Translations under genes and position numbers: made by a program | The notes under the pieces: generated by a model | What the model saw: only the letters and a program-made list of their open reading frames with translations | Told to the model about the DNA's origin: nothing | The model's database searches: none | Assembly (NCBI RefSeq): GCF_000069785.1 | Contig: NC_010528.1 | Location: 1,798,001-1,862,000 of the forward strand | Direction of reading: 5' to 3' | DNA length: 64,000 nt | From: Cupriavidus taiwanensis LMG 19424 | Lineage (GTDB): Bacteria; Pseudomonadota; Gammaproteobacteria; Burkholderiales; Burkholderiaceae | Shown: piece after piece, positions 10,471 to 18,818 of the stretch | How the letters are laid out: the number at the start of each line of letters is the position of its first letter | How positions within the stretch are numbered: the first letter of the stretch is position 1

Positions 10471-11484
10471 TCAGATGTCCAGCATGACCTTGCCGATGGC
10501 GCGGCGCGACATGGTGGTGTCGACGGCGTTCAGCCAGTCGCCCAGCGCGAAGTGCTGCAGCACCGGTGGGGCCAGCCTGCCGCTGGCGGCCGCCTGCATG
10601 ATCTCGCCCACCATGGCCTGCACCTGCGGCGCAAAGCGGCGGCGCTCATCGGTCAGGCCCCAGCCGATGTAATAGCCGTAGTTGAAGCCGATCAGCGTGA
10701 GGTTCTTCACCAGCAGCAGGTTGGCCGGCACCGCCGGAATGCGGCCGCTGGCATAGCCGATCGACAGCAGCCGCGCGCCGGGCGCCGCGCAGCGCAGCGA
10801 CGCATCGAAGAGATCGCCACCGACCGGGTCGAACACCACGTCGGCGCCCCCGGCCGGGCACAGCGCCTTGACCGCGCCCGCCAGCGTGGCCGGATCGGGC
10901 TCCAGCACGTGCGCGGCGCCGTTGCGCAGCGCCGCCTCGCGCTTGGCCGCGGTGCTGGCGGTGGCGATCACGCGCGCGCCCATCAGCCTGCCCACTTGTA
11001 CCGCGGCCGTGCCCAGCGCACCGCTGGCGCCATGGACCAGCATGGTGTCGCCCGGCTGCAGCGCCGCGCGCCACGCCAGCGCGGCCCACACCGTGCCGTA
11101 CGTGATCGGCAGCGCCGCGGCGTGCGCGAGGGTGAGCCCGCCGGGCACCGGATAAACCGTGTCCGCGGTCGTCACGACTTCTTCGGCAAAGCCGCCCCAG
11201 TCCAGCGCCGCCGCCACGCGTTGCCCCACGTGCAGCCGCGTCACGTCCGGCGCGACCTCCAGGATCTCGCCAGCCGCTTCGGTGCCGGGCGTGAACGGCA
11301 ACGGCGGCTTGCGCTGGTACTTGCCCGACACGAACAGGCTGAGCGCAAAGCCGACGCCCGCATGCCGCACGCGGATGCGCACCTGCCCCGGCCCAAGCGG
11401 CTGGCGCGGCAGGCGCTGCAGTTCCAATTCGCTCCAGTGGCACCAGCGCGAGCAGACCAGCCCCAGATAGTCGTTGTCTTGCAT
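10471..11484 (-). CDS. Quinone-oxidoreductase-like MDR dehydrogenase (NADPH-type)
   Basis: A 337-residue medium-chain dehydrogenase/reductase of the zinc-independent quinone oxidoreductase group. It has a GroES-like N-terminal domain and a Rossmann domain with VHGASGALGTAAVQVGRLMG. No structural zinc Cys cluster is visible. An upstream in-frame ATG at 11517 would overlap the preceding gene, so ATG 11484 (MQDNDYLGL) is preferred. It lies 10 bp after the TctC gene and 13 bp before the CoA-transferase. It could act on an enoyl-CoA or quinone intermediate, but this is not resolved. Confidence 0.88.
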   Translation of the reverse strand: MQDNDYLGLVCSRWCHWSELELQRLPRQPLGPGQVRIRVRHAGVGFALSLFVSGKYQRKPPLPFTPGTEAAGEILEVAPDVTRLHVGQRVAAALDWGGFAEEVVTTADTVYPVPGGLTLAHAAALPITYGTVWAALAWRAALQPGDTMLVHGASGALGTAAVQVGRLMGARVIATASTAAKREAALRNGAAHVLEPDPATLAGAVKALCPAGGADVVFDPVGGDLFDASLRCAAPGARLLSIGYASGRIPAVPANLLLVKNLTLIGFNYGYYIGWGLTDERRRFAPQVQAMVGEIMQAAASGRLAPPVLQHFALGDWLNAVDTTMSRRAIGKVMLDI

Positions 11485-11494
11485 GGTCAATCCC

Positions 11495-12502
11495 TTACTC
11501 CAGCGTGATGCCGACATCGCGGATGATGCGGCTCCATTTGTCGCGGTCGTTCTTCATCACGGTAGCGAAGGCCTCCGGCGTGCTGCCCACCGGCACCAGG
11601 TTCAGGTCCTGCATCTTCCTGGCGATCTCCGGCAGCCGCACGATGCGCGCCACTTCGCGCGACAGCGCATCGACCCGAGCCCGCGGCACGCCGGCCGGGA
11701 ACAGCAGGCCCATCCACGCCTCGGGCTCGAAGCCCTGGTAGCCGGCTTCGCGGAAGGTCGGCACCCGGGGCAGCAAGGCCGAGCGCTCGACGCCGGCAAT
11801 CGCCACCGGCACCAGCTTGCCGCCCTGCAGCAGCGGCATCGCCGTGCCCACGGCAATAAAGCCCAGCTTCACGTGGCCGGCCGCGAGGTCGGTGGCCAGC
11901 GGCGCGCCGCCCTTGTAGGCCACGTGCTCCATCTGCACGCCGGCCTCGCGCTTGAGCAGCTCGCCCAGGATATGCCCGGTGGTGCCGGCGCCGTAAGAGC
12001 CATATGGGTACTTGCCGGGATTGGCCTTGAGCAGCGCCACCACCTCGGGCAGCGTGCGCGCCGGGAAGTCCGGCGACACCGCAAGGATGGTGGAAGAGAC
12101 CGCCACCTCGCTGACCGGCGTGAAATCCGCGATCGGGTCATAGCCGATGCCGCGGTACAGCGAAGGGTTCTGCACGTGCGCGGTAAAGGTCAGCAGCGCG
12201 GTGTAGCCGTCCCTGGCCGCCCTGGCGACGTACTTGGTGCCGGTGGTGGTGCCCGCGCCGGGCTTGTTGTCGACGATCACCGGCTGGCCCCAGCTCCTGG
12301 TCAGCTCCTGCCCGATCAGGCGCGCCACGGCGTCGTTGACGTTGCCCGCCACCGACGGCACCACGATGGTCAGCGGCCGCGATGGATAGGGCTCGGCGGG
12401 GGTGGACCCGGCGGCCACGGCGGCGGCCGGCAAGACGGCGGGCATGGCGGCCAGCAACATGGCGGCCAAGGCTGTGCGCAGCCCTGTGCAACGGAATGGC
12501 AT
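11495..12502 (-). CDS. TctC/Bug-family periplasmic binding protein
   Basis: A 335-residue Bug receptor with a signal peptide (TALAAMLLAAMPAVLPAAAV) and the family pattern PYPSRPLTIVVPSVAGNVND. The usual PPGG after the first strand is replaced by PSVAGN, which may reflect a different ligand. ATG 12502 is preceded by AGGAGA. It is the first gene of the operon with the oxidoreductase and CoA-transferase, and faces a LysR gene across 183 bp. Confidence 0.9.
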   Translation of the reverse strand: MPFRCTGLRTALAAMLLAAMPAVLPAAAVAAGSTPAEPYPSRPLTIVVPSVAGNVNDAVARLIGQELTRSWGQPVIVDNKPGAGTTTGTKYVARAARDGYTALLTFTAHVQNPSLYRGIGYDPIADFTPVSEVAVSSTILAVSPDFPARTLPEVVALLKANPGKYPYGSYGAGTTGHILGELLKREAGVQMEHVAYKGGAPLATDLAAGHVKLGFIAVGTAMPLLQGGKLVPVAIAGVERSALLPRVPTFREAGYQGFEPEAWMGLLFPAGVPRARVDALSREVARIVRLPEIARKMQDLNLVPVGSTPEAFATVMKNDRDKWSRIIRDVGITLE

Positions 12503-12685
12503 CGGTTTGTCTCCTGTGCTGGGTCCCTTCTGTAGTGCCGTTGCCGTTTCACTGCGGCGCGGTGCGCGAGGGATGCCACGCAGTCTAGGCCAGCGTCCGG
12601 GCCGGCGTGATTCCCGCGCGGCGCGAGCCAAGTCCTGGCAGGCATGGCGCTACAATGGCCCGCACCCCCAGCGCCATCCCGACCC

Positions 12686-13585
12686 ATGCGATTCGAGGAT
12701 CTAGAAGCCTTCCTGGTCGTGATCGACCAGGGCAACCTGCACCGCGCGGCCGACGCCCTGGGCATGACCCAGTCCGGCCTGTCCAAGACGCTGGCGCGGC
12801 TGGAAGGCGAAGCCGGCATGCCCTTGTTCGAGCGCACCCCGCGCGGCCTGGTGCCGACCGGTGCGGGCCGCACCCTCGCCGCCCATGCGCGCCGGATCTC
12901 GCTGGCCGCCGGCGACATGCGCAACGAGCTGGCCGAACAGCGCGCCGCGCGCGCGGGCACGGTGCGCCTGGGCGCCATCCCCTACCTGCTGCCCTCGCTG
13001 CTGTCGCCGCTGCTGGCGCGGTTCTTCCTGAGCCGGCCGCTGGCCACGTTCTCGATCGAGACGCACCTGAGCGCGCGCCTGATGGCAATGCTGCAGAACG
13101 GCGAGGCCGACCTGATCCTCGGCGCGCGTCCCGCCAGCCTGCCGGCGGAGGTAGCCTGGCTGCCGCTCGGGCCGCTCAGCATGCAGATCGTGTGCCGCAG
13201 TGCCCACCCGCGCCGCGATGGCTTTCGCACGCTGGCCGACCTCGCGGGCGAACGCTGGGTGGTGCCGGCCAGTTCGCTGTACCTGCGCCAGTGGCTGGAA
13301 GAACGGTTTACCGCGGTCGGCCTGCCGCCGCCGCGCGTGGCGGTGGAAAGCACGGCGTCGCCGGTCGCCTTCGGCGAATTGCTGCGGCACTCCGACCTGC
13401 TTGGGATCATGCCGCCGCGCATGCTGCGCCAGGCGGAGGGCCAGGGCCTGGCCGCGATCGACGCCCCGGGCACATCGTGGCAGCACGAGCTGGCCGTGCT
13501 GTGGCGCGCGGACGGCTACCTGTCGCCGATCTGCCAGGACTTCCGCGATGCCGTGGTGGCGTGGTGCGCGGAAATGGCGCTGTAA
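12686..13585 (+). CDS. LysR-family transcriptional regulator
   Basis: A 299-residue LysR protein. The N-terminal winged helix-turn-helix is clear (FLVVIDQGNLHRAADALG, SQSGLSKTLARLEGEAG, FERTPRGLVPTGAG), followed by a substrate-binding domain from about residue 90. It is divergent from the TctC-oxidoreductase-CoA-transferase operon and is the likely regulator of it. TACAAT at 12651-12656 is a possible -10 box but has no good -35 partner. ATG 12686 is chosen because homologues begin at the MRFEDLEAF strand. Confidence 0.92.
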   Translation: MRFEDLEAFLVVIDQGNLHRAADALGMTQSGLSKTLARLEGEAGMPLFERTPRGLVPTGAGRTLAAHARRISLAAGDMRNELAEQRAARAGTVRLGAIPYLLPSLLSPLLARFFLSRPLATFSIETHLSARLMAMLQNGEADLILGARPASLPAEVAWLPLGPLSMQIVCRSAHPRRDGFRTLADLAGERWVVPASSLYLRQWLEERFTAVGLPPPRVAVESTASPVAFGELLRHSDLLGIMPPRMLRQAEGQGLAAIDAPGTSWQHELAVLWRADGYLSPICQDFRDAVVAWCAEMAL

Positions 13586-13610
13586 AGCCGCCGCGGCGCA
13601 GCGCTTGCGC

Positions 13611-14573
13611 TCAGGGCACCCACCAGTAGCGCGTGATGTGGAAGAACACCGGCGCGGCGAACACCACCGAGTCGAGCCGGTCGAGCATGCCGCCGTGGCC
13701 CTGGATCATGTGGCCCCAGTCCTTGATGCCGCGGTCGCGCTTGATCGCCGACATCACCAGGCCGCCGAGGAAGCCCATCAGCGCGATCACCAGCGCGATC
13801 GCGCCGGCCTGCCACGGCGAGAACGGCGTGATCCACCACAGCGCCGCGCCCAGCGCGGTGGCGCTGGCAACCCCGCCGACAAAGCCCTCGACGGTCTTGG
13901 ACGGCGACAGCAGCGGCGCGATCTTGCGCTTGCCGCACAGCTTGCCCCACACGTACTGCAGCACGTCGCTGCCCTGCACCACGATCACCAGGAAGGCGAT
14001 CAGCAGCAGGTTGCGCCCGTCGAAGCCCGGGATCGGCAGCGTCAGCAGCGCCGGCACGTGCGAAATGCAGAACACGCACACCATCACCGCCCACTGCACC
14101 CCGGCGCAGCGCTCCAGGAAGCGCGTGGTCTCGGACGACAGCGCGGCCAGGATCGGCAGCACCAGGAAGGCATAGACCGGGATCAGGATCGAGAACATGC
14201 CGTACCAGCCGATATAGACCAGCACGTACTGCAGCGGCAGGAACACGAAGAACGCCGCGACGATGGCGCGATGGTCGCCGCGCCGCGTGGTGATGATGGT
14301 GACGAACTCGCGCAGCGCGAAGAACGACAGCAGGTAGAACAGCACGATCACCGCGGTGCGCCCCAGCGCAAAGGCGACGCCCATGATGCCGATCATCCAC
14401 CACCACGCCGACACGCGCTGCCCGAGGTTGTCGATCACCGCGTGCTGGCCGCCGCCCGCCACGCGCCAGCGCAGCAGCGCGGTCACGGTGGAAGCCAGCA
14501 GCAGCACACCGAACAGGCCGCCGAACAGCAGCCAGGTTTCATGGCTCCAGTGCAAGGTGGGCATGGCTTTCAT
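13611..14573 (-). CDS. CdsA-type phosphatidate cytidylyltransferase
   Basis: A 320-residue integral membrane enzyme expected to make CDP-diacylglycerol from phosphatidate and CTP. The full CdsA signature is present near the C-terminus (SAIKRDRGIKD, then GHGGMLDRLD), with about eight hydrophobic helices before it. Its ATG overlaps the acyltransferase stop codon in an ATGA, so it is translationally coupled as the last gene of the leftward lipid locus. The housekeeping cdsA usually lies with uppS/dxr, which are absent here, so this is probably a dedicated paralogue. Confidence 0.93.
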   Translation of the reverse strand: MKAMPTLHWSHETWLLFGGLFGVLLLASTVTALLRWRVAGGGQHAVIDNLGQRVSAWWWMIGIMGVAFALGRTAVIVLFYLLSFFALREFVTIITTRRGDHRAIVAAFFVFLPLQYVLVYIGWYGMFSILIPVYAFLVLPILAALSSETTRFLERCAGVQWAVMVCVFCISHVPALLTLPIPGFDGRNLLLIAFLVIVVQGSDVLQYVWGKLCGKRKIAPLLSPSKTVEGFVGGVASATALGAALWWITPFSPWQAGAIALVIALMGFLGGLVMSAIKRDRGIKDWGHMIQGHGGMLDRLDSVVFAAPVFFHITRYWWVP

Positions 14574-15196
14574 TCCAGTTCCGGGGCAAGCGCGAGCAGG
14601 CCCTCGCGGCAGCGCGCAAGGAACGCTTCCTTGCTGTCGTCGGCGGCCAGCCGCAGCGGCTGGCCGAAGGTCACGGTGCACAGCAGCGGCACCGGCACCA
14701 CTTCGCCCTTGGGCATCACGCGGTTCAGGTTGTCGATCCACACCGGCACGAACTCGACCTCCGGGCAGGCCCGCGCCAGGTGGTAGATACCGCTCTTGAA
14801 CGGCAGCAGGCGCGCGTCGGTGGTGTTGCGTGTGCCTTCGGGAAACAGGATCAGCGAATCGCCCGCCGCGAGGCCGGCCTGCATCAGCGCCACCGGGTCG
14901 CAGCCAGGATCGCTGCGGGTGCGGTCGATCAGCAGCGCGCGGAACACGTCGCGGCCGATAAAGCGGCGCAACGGCGATGTCTGCCAGTAATCCGCTCCCG
15001 CCACCGGCCGCGTGACCGCGCGCAGGTCGGGCGGCAGGCAGCCCCAGATCAGCACGAAATCGCCGTGGCTGCTGTGATTGGCAAAGTAGACGCGCTGCAC
15101 CGCGGCGGGAATGCAGCCCTGCCAGTTGGCGCGCATGCCCGTCAGCAGCCGGGCGAAAACGATGATGGCGCGCGCCGTCGCGCGGGCAAGCCACAT
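14570..15196 (-). CDS. PlsC-type lysophospholipid acyltransferase
   Basis: A 208-residue 1-acyl-glycerol-3-phosphate acyltransferase-like protein. Motif I has the HX4D catalytic pair in FANHSSHGD, and motif III is LFPEGTRNTTD. One hydrophobic N-terminal segment could anchor it to the membrane. It overlaps the cytidylyltransferase start by 4 bp and begins 6 bp after the preceding small membrane protein gene. It could supply phosphatidate or acylate a special acceptor. Confidence 0.92.
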   Translation of the reverse strand: MWLARATARAIIVFARLLTGMRANWQGCIPAAVQRVYFANHSSHGDFVLIWGCLPPDLRAVTRPVAGADYWQTSPLRRFIGRDVFRALLIDRTRSDPGCDPVALMQAGLAAGDSLILFPEGTRNTTDARLLPFKSGIYHLARACPEVEFVPVWIDNLNRVMPKGEVVPVPLLCTVTFGQPLRLAADDSKEAFLARCREGLLALAPELE

Positions 15197-15202
15197 GGTT
15201 GG

Positions 15203-15682
15203 TTACCTCAGGATCAGCGTTAGCAAGGCCAGCAGCAGCTGGCACACGGTCAGCACGGCGCTGGCGCGCACCAGGCGAAGCGCGCCGCGGGCGCGCTCGG
15301 GCAACGGGCGTGCGGCGCGCGCGGCGGGCATCCAGCCCAGTTCGAGCAGCGCGGCATCGAGCTGCCTCAGGTCGGCGGCCAGGTCGGCGGCCAGGTCGGC
15401 CTGGCCTTGCGCGCCGCTGGCGAGCGCAGCGAACAGGCGATGGTCGATGGCGACGCGCAGCAGCAGCCAGAGCTGCGGCAGCGCCAGCAGCAGCGCCAGC
15501 GCCGCTACCCAGCGCGGGACTGCGCTGCCCGCGCCCAGCCAGGCCGCCAGTATGGCGAACGCCAGTCCGGCCGCGCCGATCCACATGGCGCCCGACAGCG
15601 CGCCGGTGACCGCATGCGCGATCCACGCGCCGGTGCGGTGCGCGCGGTCAGCGCCCATGGACGTGTACTGGTCAGCGGCCAT
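15203..15682 (-). CDS. Small integral membrane protein of the lipid locus
   Basis: A 159-residue protein that I cannot assign. It has two hydrophobic helices in the first half (IAHAVTGALSGAMWIGAAGL and WVAALALLLALPQLWLLLRV), a soluble helical middle (ADLAADLAADLRQLDAALLE), and a C-terminal hydrophobic helix (AVLTVCQLLLALLTLIL). The gene overlaps the phosphatase fusion by 11 bp and is 6 bp from the acyltransferase gene, so it belongs to the operon. The middle is encoded by a 12-bp direct repeat. Confidence 0.75.
   Translation of the reverse strand: MAADQYTSMGADRAHRTGAWIAHAVTGALSGAMWIGAAGLAFAILAAWLGAGSAVPRWVAALALLLALPQLWLLLRVAIDHRLFAALASGAQGQADLAADLAADLRQLDAALLELGWMPAARAARPLPERARGALRLVRASAVLTVCQLLLALLTLILR
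15369..15400. repeat. 12-bp tandem repeat inside the small membrane protein gene
   Basis: AGGTCGGCGGCC occurs twice in full plus most of a third unit. On the coding strand it encodes repeated Ala-Ala-Asp-Leu, so its copy number can change without a frameshift. Confidence 0.7.
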
Positions 15683-17048
15683 CGTCAGTCTCCCGCGTGG
15701 CGTCACGGTCCAGGAATCGCTGCAGCGCGCCGGCATGCTCGCGCCCGAGCACCACGGCAGGCCGATGCTGGCGCAGCGCCGCCAGCGCAGTGCCGGCATC
15801 GCGCACGCGCTGCCGGCGCGCCAGCCAGGCCGCCGCCACCAGCGCGCTGCGCGAATAGCCAAGCGCGCAGCTGACCAGCACGCGGCGTCCCTGCCGCTGC
15901 CAGGCGTCGAGCTGCGCCACCGCCTGCCCGATCTGCTGCGGCGTCGGCACGGTCAGGTCCAGCACCGGTACGCAGCGATACGCCAGGCCGGGTGCCGTGG
16001 CCGAACGCGGCAGCTCGGCGCTGAGGTCCAGCACGGCATCCGCGCCGAGCGCGCGCAGCTCGGACGTTGTCGGGAAGCGGCCCACCCAGACTCCCGGCGC
16101 GATCGCGCTGGCCTGCGGCGCGCGCCGCGTCCACCAGCGTGAATTGAGGAAGGCGCCCAGCAGGTAAGGCGCCAGCACCCAGCGCGCGCCCGGCGCCATG
16201 GTGCCGTCGCCATCCTTCTGGAACCATGCCGGCGCCGCCAGCGCGTAGATGCGCGCCACGCAGGCCAGCGCCAGCGCGGCCCACAACAGCAGGAACGCCA
16301 GTGTCACCGATGCGCCCACCGCGAGCACCGCGCACAACAGGGCCACCACCGCCCCCACGCCGTACCGACGCGACAGCTGCCGCGTGCGTGCATCCGGCAC
16401 GCCGGCCGCAGCCGCGGGCAACTGCATCGGCAACAGGTAGACGCACAGCCAGCCCACCAGCGCGCCGGTGGGCACGTCGATCAGGTGATGCTGCCAGGTG
16501 GTCAGCACCGAGACCCCGATCAGCGCAAACCAGCCATGCGGCAGCCAGCGCCAGCCGCCGCGCAGGTGCGCCGCGAAGGCAACCCACAGGATCACCAGCA
16601 GGCTGATATGCAGCGACGGCGCCTGGTTGAACGGCAGGTCGAAGCCGCCCAGCAGCGTGAACAGCCGGCCCGGCAGGCCGTCGGCATCGGGCCGCGCAAA
16701 GCTGAAGCGCAGCGGAAAGGCGATAAAGCACGCCACCGACACCAACTGCGCCAGCACCAGCCGCTTGACATGCGTGAACAGCGCCGCGCGGCTGCGCCAC
16801 ACGAAGAAAGAGATGCCGTACAGCAGGTCGATCGACCAGTACGGCACGATGGTCCATGGCAGGAACGGGATGCCGCGCTCCCAGGCGAAGTAGAACGACG
16901 GCACGTTGGCGCGCTGGCTCGCCAGCCAGTTGGCGAAGCCATAGCTGGAGAAGAAGAACACGCCGGCCAGCGCCAGCAGCAGGCAGGCCAGGCCCCACGG
17001 CCGCCGCGGGTGCGCGTCGACGCCGGCCTGCGTCGGCACCGTGCTCAT
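15672..17048 (-). CDS. PAP2 membrane phosphatase fused to a dual-specificity-phosphatase domain
   Basis: A 458-residue fusion. Residues about 1-230 form a multi-helix PAP2 domain of the inositol-phosphorylceramide-synthase-like type, with NQAPSLHISLLV (PSxH) and TTWQHHLIDVPTG (the second His and Asp). More helices lead to a cytosolic C-terminal cysteine-phosphatase domain with the P-loop VSCALGYSRSALV (CX5R). The usual His before the catalytic Cys is Ser here. In other systems a PTPMT1-like DSP dephosphorylates phosphatidylglycerophosphate and PAP2 proteins act on lipid phosphates, so removal of phosphate from a product of the neighbouring phosphatidyltransferase is plausible. It overlaps the gene before it by ATGA. 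Confidence 0.88.
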   Translation of the reverse strand: MSTVPTQAGVDAHPRRPWGLACLLLALAGVFFFSSYGFANWLASQRANVPSFYFAWERGIPFLPWTIVPYWSIDLLYGISFFVWRSRAALFTHVKRLVLAQLVSVACFIAFPLRFSFARPDADGLPGRLFTLLGGFDLPFNQAPSLHISLLVILWVAFAAHLRGGWRWLPHGWFALIGVSVLTTWQHHLIDVPTGALVGWLCVYLLPMQLPAAAAGVPDARTRQLSRRYGVGAVVALLCAVLAVGASVTLAFLLLWAALALACVARIYALAAPAWFQKDGDGTMAPGARWVLAPYLLGAFLNSRWWTRRAPQASAIAPGVWVGRFPTTSELRALGADAVLDLSAELPRSATAPGLAYRCVPVLDLTVPTPQQIGQAVAQLDAWQRQGRRVLVSCALGYSRSALVAAAWLARRQRVRDAGTALAALRQHRPAVVLGREHAGALQRFLDRDATRETDDGR

Positions 17049-18814
17049 GCGCCGCGCCTGCGCGCCAGGCTGACGGTGAAGATGCCCCACGGGTCGATGC
17101 GCTGCGTGACCTTGTCGAAGCCGGCGGTCCGCACCAGTTCATCCATCTCGGCCTGCGAGCGGCGCCGCATCACCCAGGCGGCGCCGGCGCGATGGCTGGT
17201 CAGCGCGCGCGCGATGAACTCCAGCTGCGGATGCCAGGGCTGGCCGGTATAGACCAGGTAGCCGCCCGGCGGCACCGCGCGCGCCAGTCCGTCGAGCGAG
17301 CGCCGCACCATGGCGTTGTCGGGGAACAGCTCGTACAGGCCGGACACCACCGCCAGCGTCGGGGCCGGCGCCAGCGCGGCCAGGCTGTCGCCGTCGAAGG
17401 CATCGCCCTGCTCGAAGCGGGCCACGTCCTGCAGGCCCTTGGCGGCGATCAGCGCGCGGCCCTGTTCGACGTTCAGCGCGCTGTAGTCGCGCAGCAGGAT
17501 CGACTCGACCGCGGCCGCACCGCCCTCCAGCGCGCCCAGCGCTTCCAGCACGTAGCGCCCGTGGCCGGCGGCGATATCGACCATGCGCACCGGCATGCCG
17601 GCCTCGCGCAGGCGCCGCACGGCTTCGGCGATCAGCGCCTCGGCGTGGACCTTGCGCTGGCGGATGCCGCGCCAGCCGATCGCGTCGAGGTATTGCCGGT
17701 CGGCCAGCCGGCCCAGCGCGCCACGGCCGGATGGAGTATTGCGGTAAACGTAGTCGAGCGTGGAGCCCGAGTCGAAGCCGGTCTCATGGCCCAGCCGCAC
17801 CCCGTCGGACAGCATCCCGCCCAGCTTCAGGTTGGCGCGCGCCGCGCGCCAGTACCAGGCGGCCAGCGCGCCCGGCGCCGACGCCAGGCGGTCCGCTTCC
17901 TCGCGGAACGGGCCGATCTGGTCGGCATCGAGCAGCGAGCGCGGCGCCGACGGCGTGTCGAATTCGCGCAGGATAAAGCGGCGCGCGGCATCGACCGCCG
18001 GCTTGCGGTCGCGCTCGCCCAGGGTGTCGTGGTAGAAGCCGTCCAGCACGATGCGTTCCTTGGTGCGCGAACCCAGGCGCTCGTAGAAGCGGTCCTGCGG
18101 CCCGCGGTGCACGACCCAGTCGGCGCCCGAGATCAGCAACTGCGTGGGCACCGTGATCGCGGCCGCATCGGCGACGATGCGCTCGGCGGTCTGGTACAGG
18201 TCGAGCAGGATATTGACCGCGATCGGGCGCGTGATCAGCGGATCGCTGTCATAGCTGGCGATGCGCTCGGGATCGTGGGTCAGGAACCGGGCCTTGACGT
18301 AGCTGTTGACGAAGAACTTGCCGCGCAGGCGCTGCATCAGCTTCAGGCCCGGCCGCGCGAACGGCACGTACAGCTTGACCTTGAACGCCGGCGACGCCAG
18401 CACCAGCGCGCGGATCGGCGGCGCGTAGTCGTGCGCCCAGGTGGCGGCGAGCACCGCGCCCACGCTTTGTGCAATCACCGCGGTGCGTTCCAGCGCAATG
18501 CCGTGGACTTCGGCGATATGCGTGGTGAAGGTCTGGATGTCGCGCACCGAATCCGCCAGGCTGGGGCTGTAGCCGCGCTCGCCGGGCGAGTTGCCATGGC
18601 CGCGCGCGTCCCAGGCAAAGATGTCGTAGCCGGGCAGGTTGAGCTCGTCGGCGAGGTGGGCGACCCGGCCGGAATGCTCGTGGCCGCGGTGGAACAGCAC
18701 CACGGCGCCGCGCGCCGGCCCTTCCACGGCGGGCCAGTGGCGATAGAAAATCGCCTGGCCGTCGTGGGTCTCGAATTGCCGCTGCTGCGGCTGGCGGGTC
18801 GATAGTCGGTCCAT
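17045..18814 (-). CDS. Alpha/beta-hydrolase fused to class I SAM methyltransferase
   Basis: A 589-residue two-domain protein. The N-terminal half resembles monoacylglycerol lipases (Hydrolase_4): VVLFHRGHEHSGR, the nucleophile elbow IAQSVGAV (AxSxG rather than GxSxG), a later Asp in ISGADWVVH and a His in GFYHDTLG. The C-terminal half (from about residue 350) has SAM-binding motif I, MVDIAAGHGRYVLEALG. No signal peptide is visible, so it acts in the cytoplasm or at the membrane face. It begins 4 bp after the phosphatidyltransferase gene and ends with an ATGA overlap. A role in deacylating and methylating a lipid or head group is inference. Confidence 0.9.
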   Translation of the reverse strand: MDRLSTRQPQQRQFETHDGQAIFYRHWPAVEGPARGAVVLFHRGHEHSGRVAHLADELNLPGYDIFAWDARGHGNSPGERGYSPSLADSVRDIQTFTTHIAEVHGIALERTAVIAQSVGAVLAATWAHDYAPPIRALVLASPAFKVKLYVPFARPGLKLMQRLRGKFFVNSYVKARFLTHDPERIASYDSDPLITRPIAVNILLDLYQTAERIVADAAAITVPTQLLISGADWVVHRGPQDRFYERLGSRTKERIVLDGFYHDTLGERDRKPAVDAARRFILREFDTPSAPRSLLDADQIGPFREEADRLASAPGALAAWYWRAARANLKLGGMLSDGVRLGHETGFDSGSTLDYVYRNTPSGRGALGRLADRQYLDAIGWRGIRQRKVHAEALIAEAVRRLREAGMPVRMVDIAAGHGRYVLEALGALEGGAAAVESILLRDYSALNVEQGRALIAAKGLQDVARFEQGDAFDGDSLAALAPAPTLAVVSGLYELFPDNAMVRRSLDGLARAVPPGGYLVYTGQPWHPQLEFIARALTSHRAGAAWVMRRRSQAEMDELVRTAGFDKVTQRIDPWGIFTVSLARRRGA

Positions 18815-18818
18815 CTCG

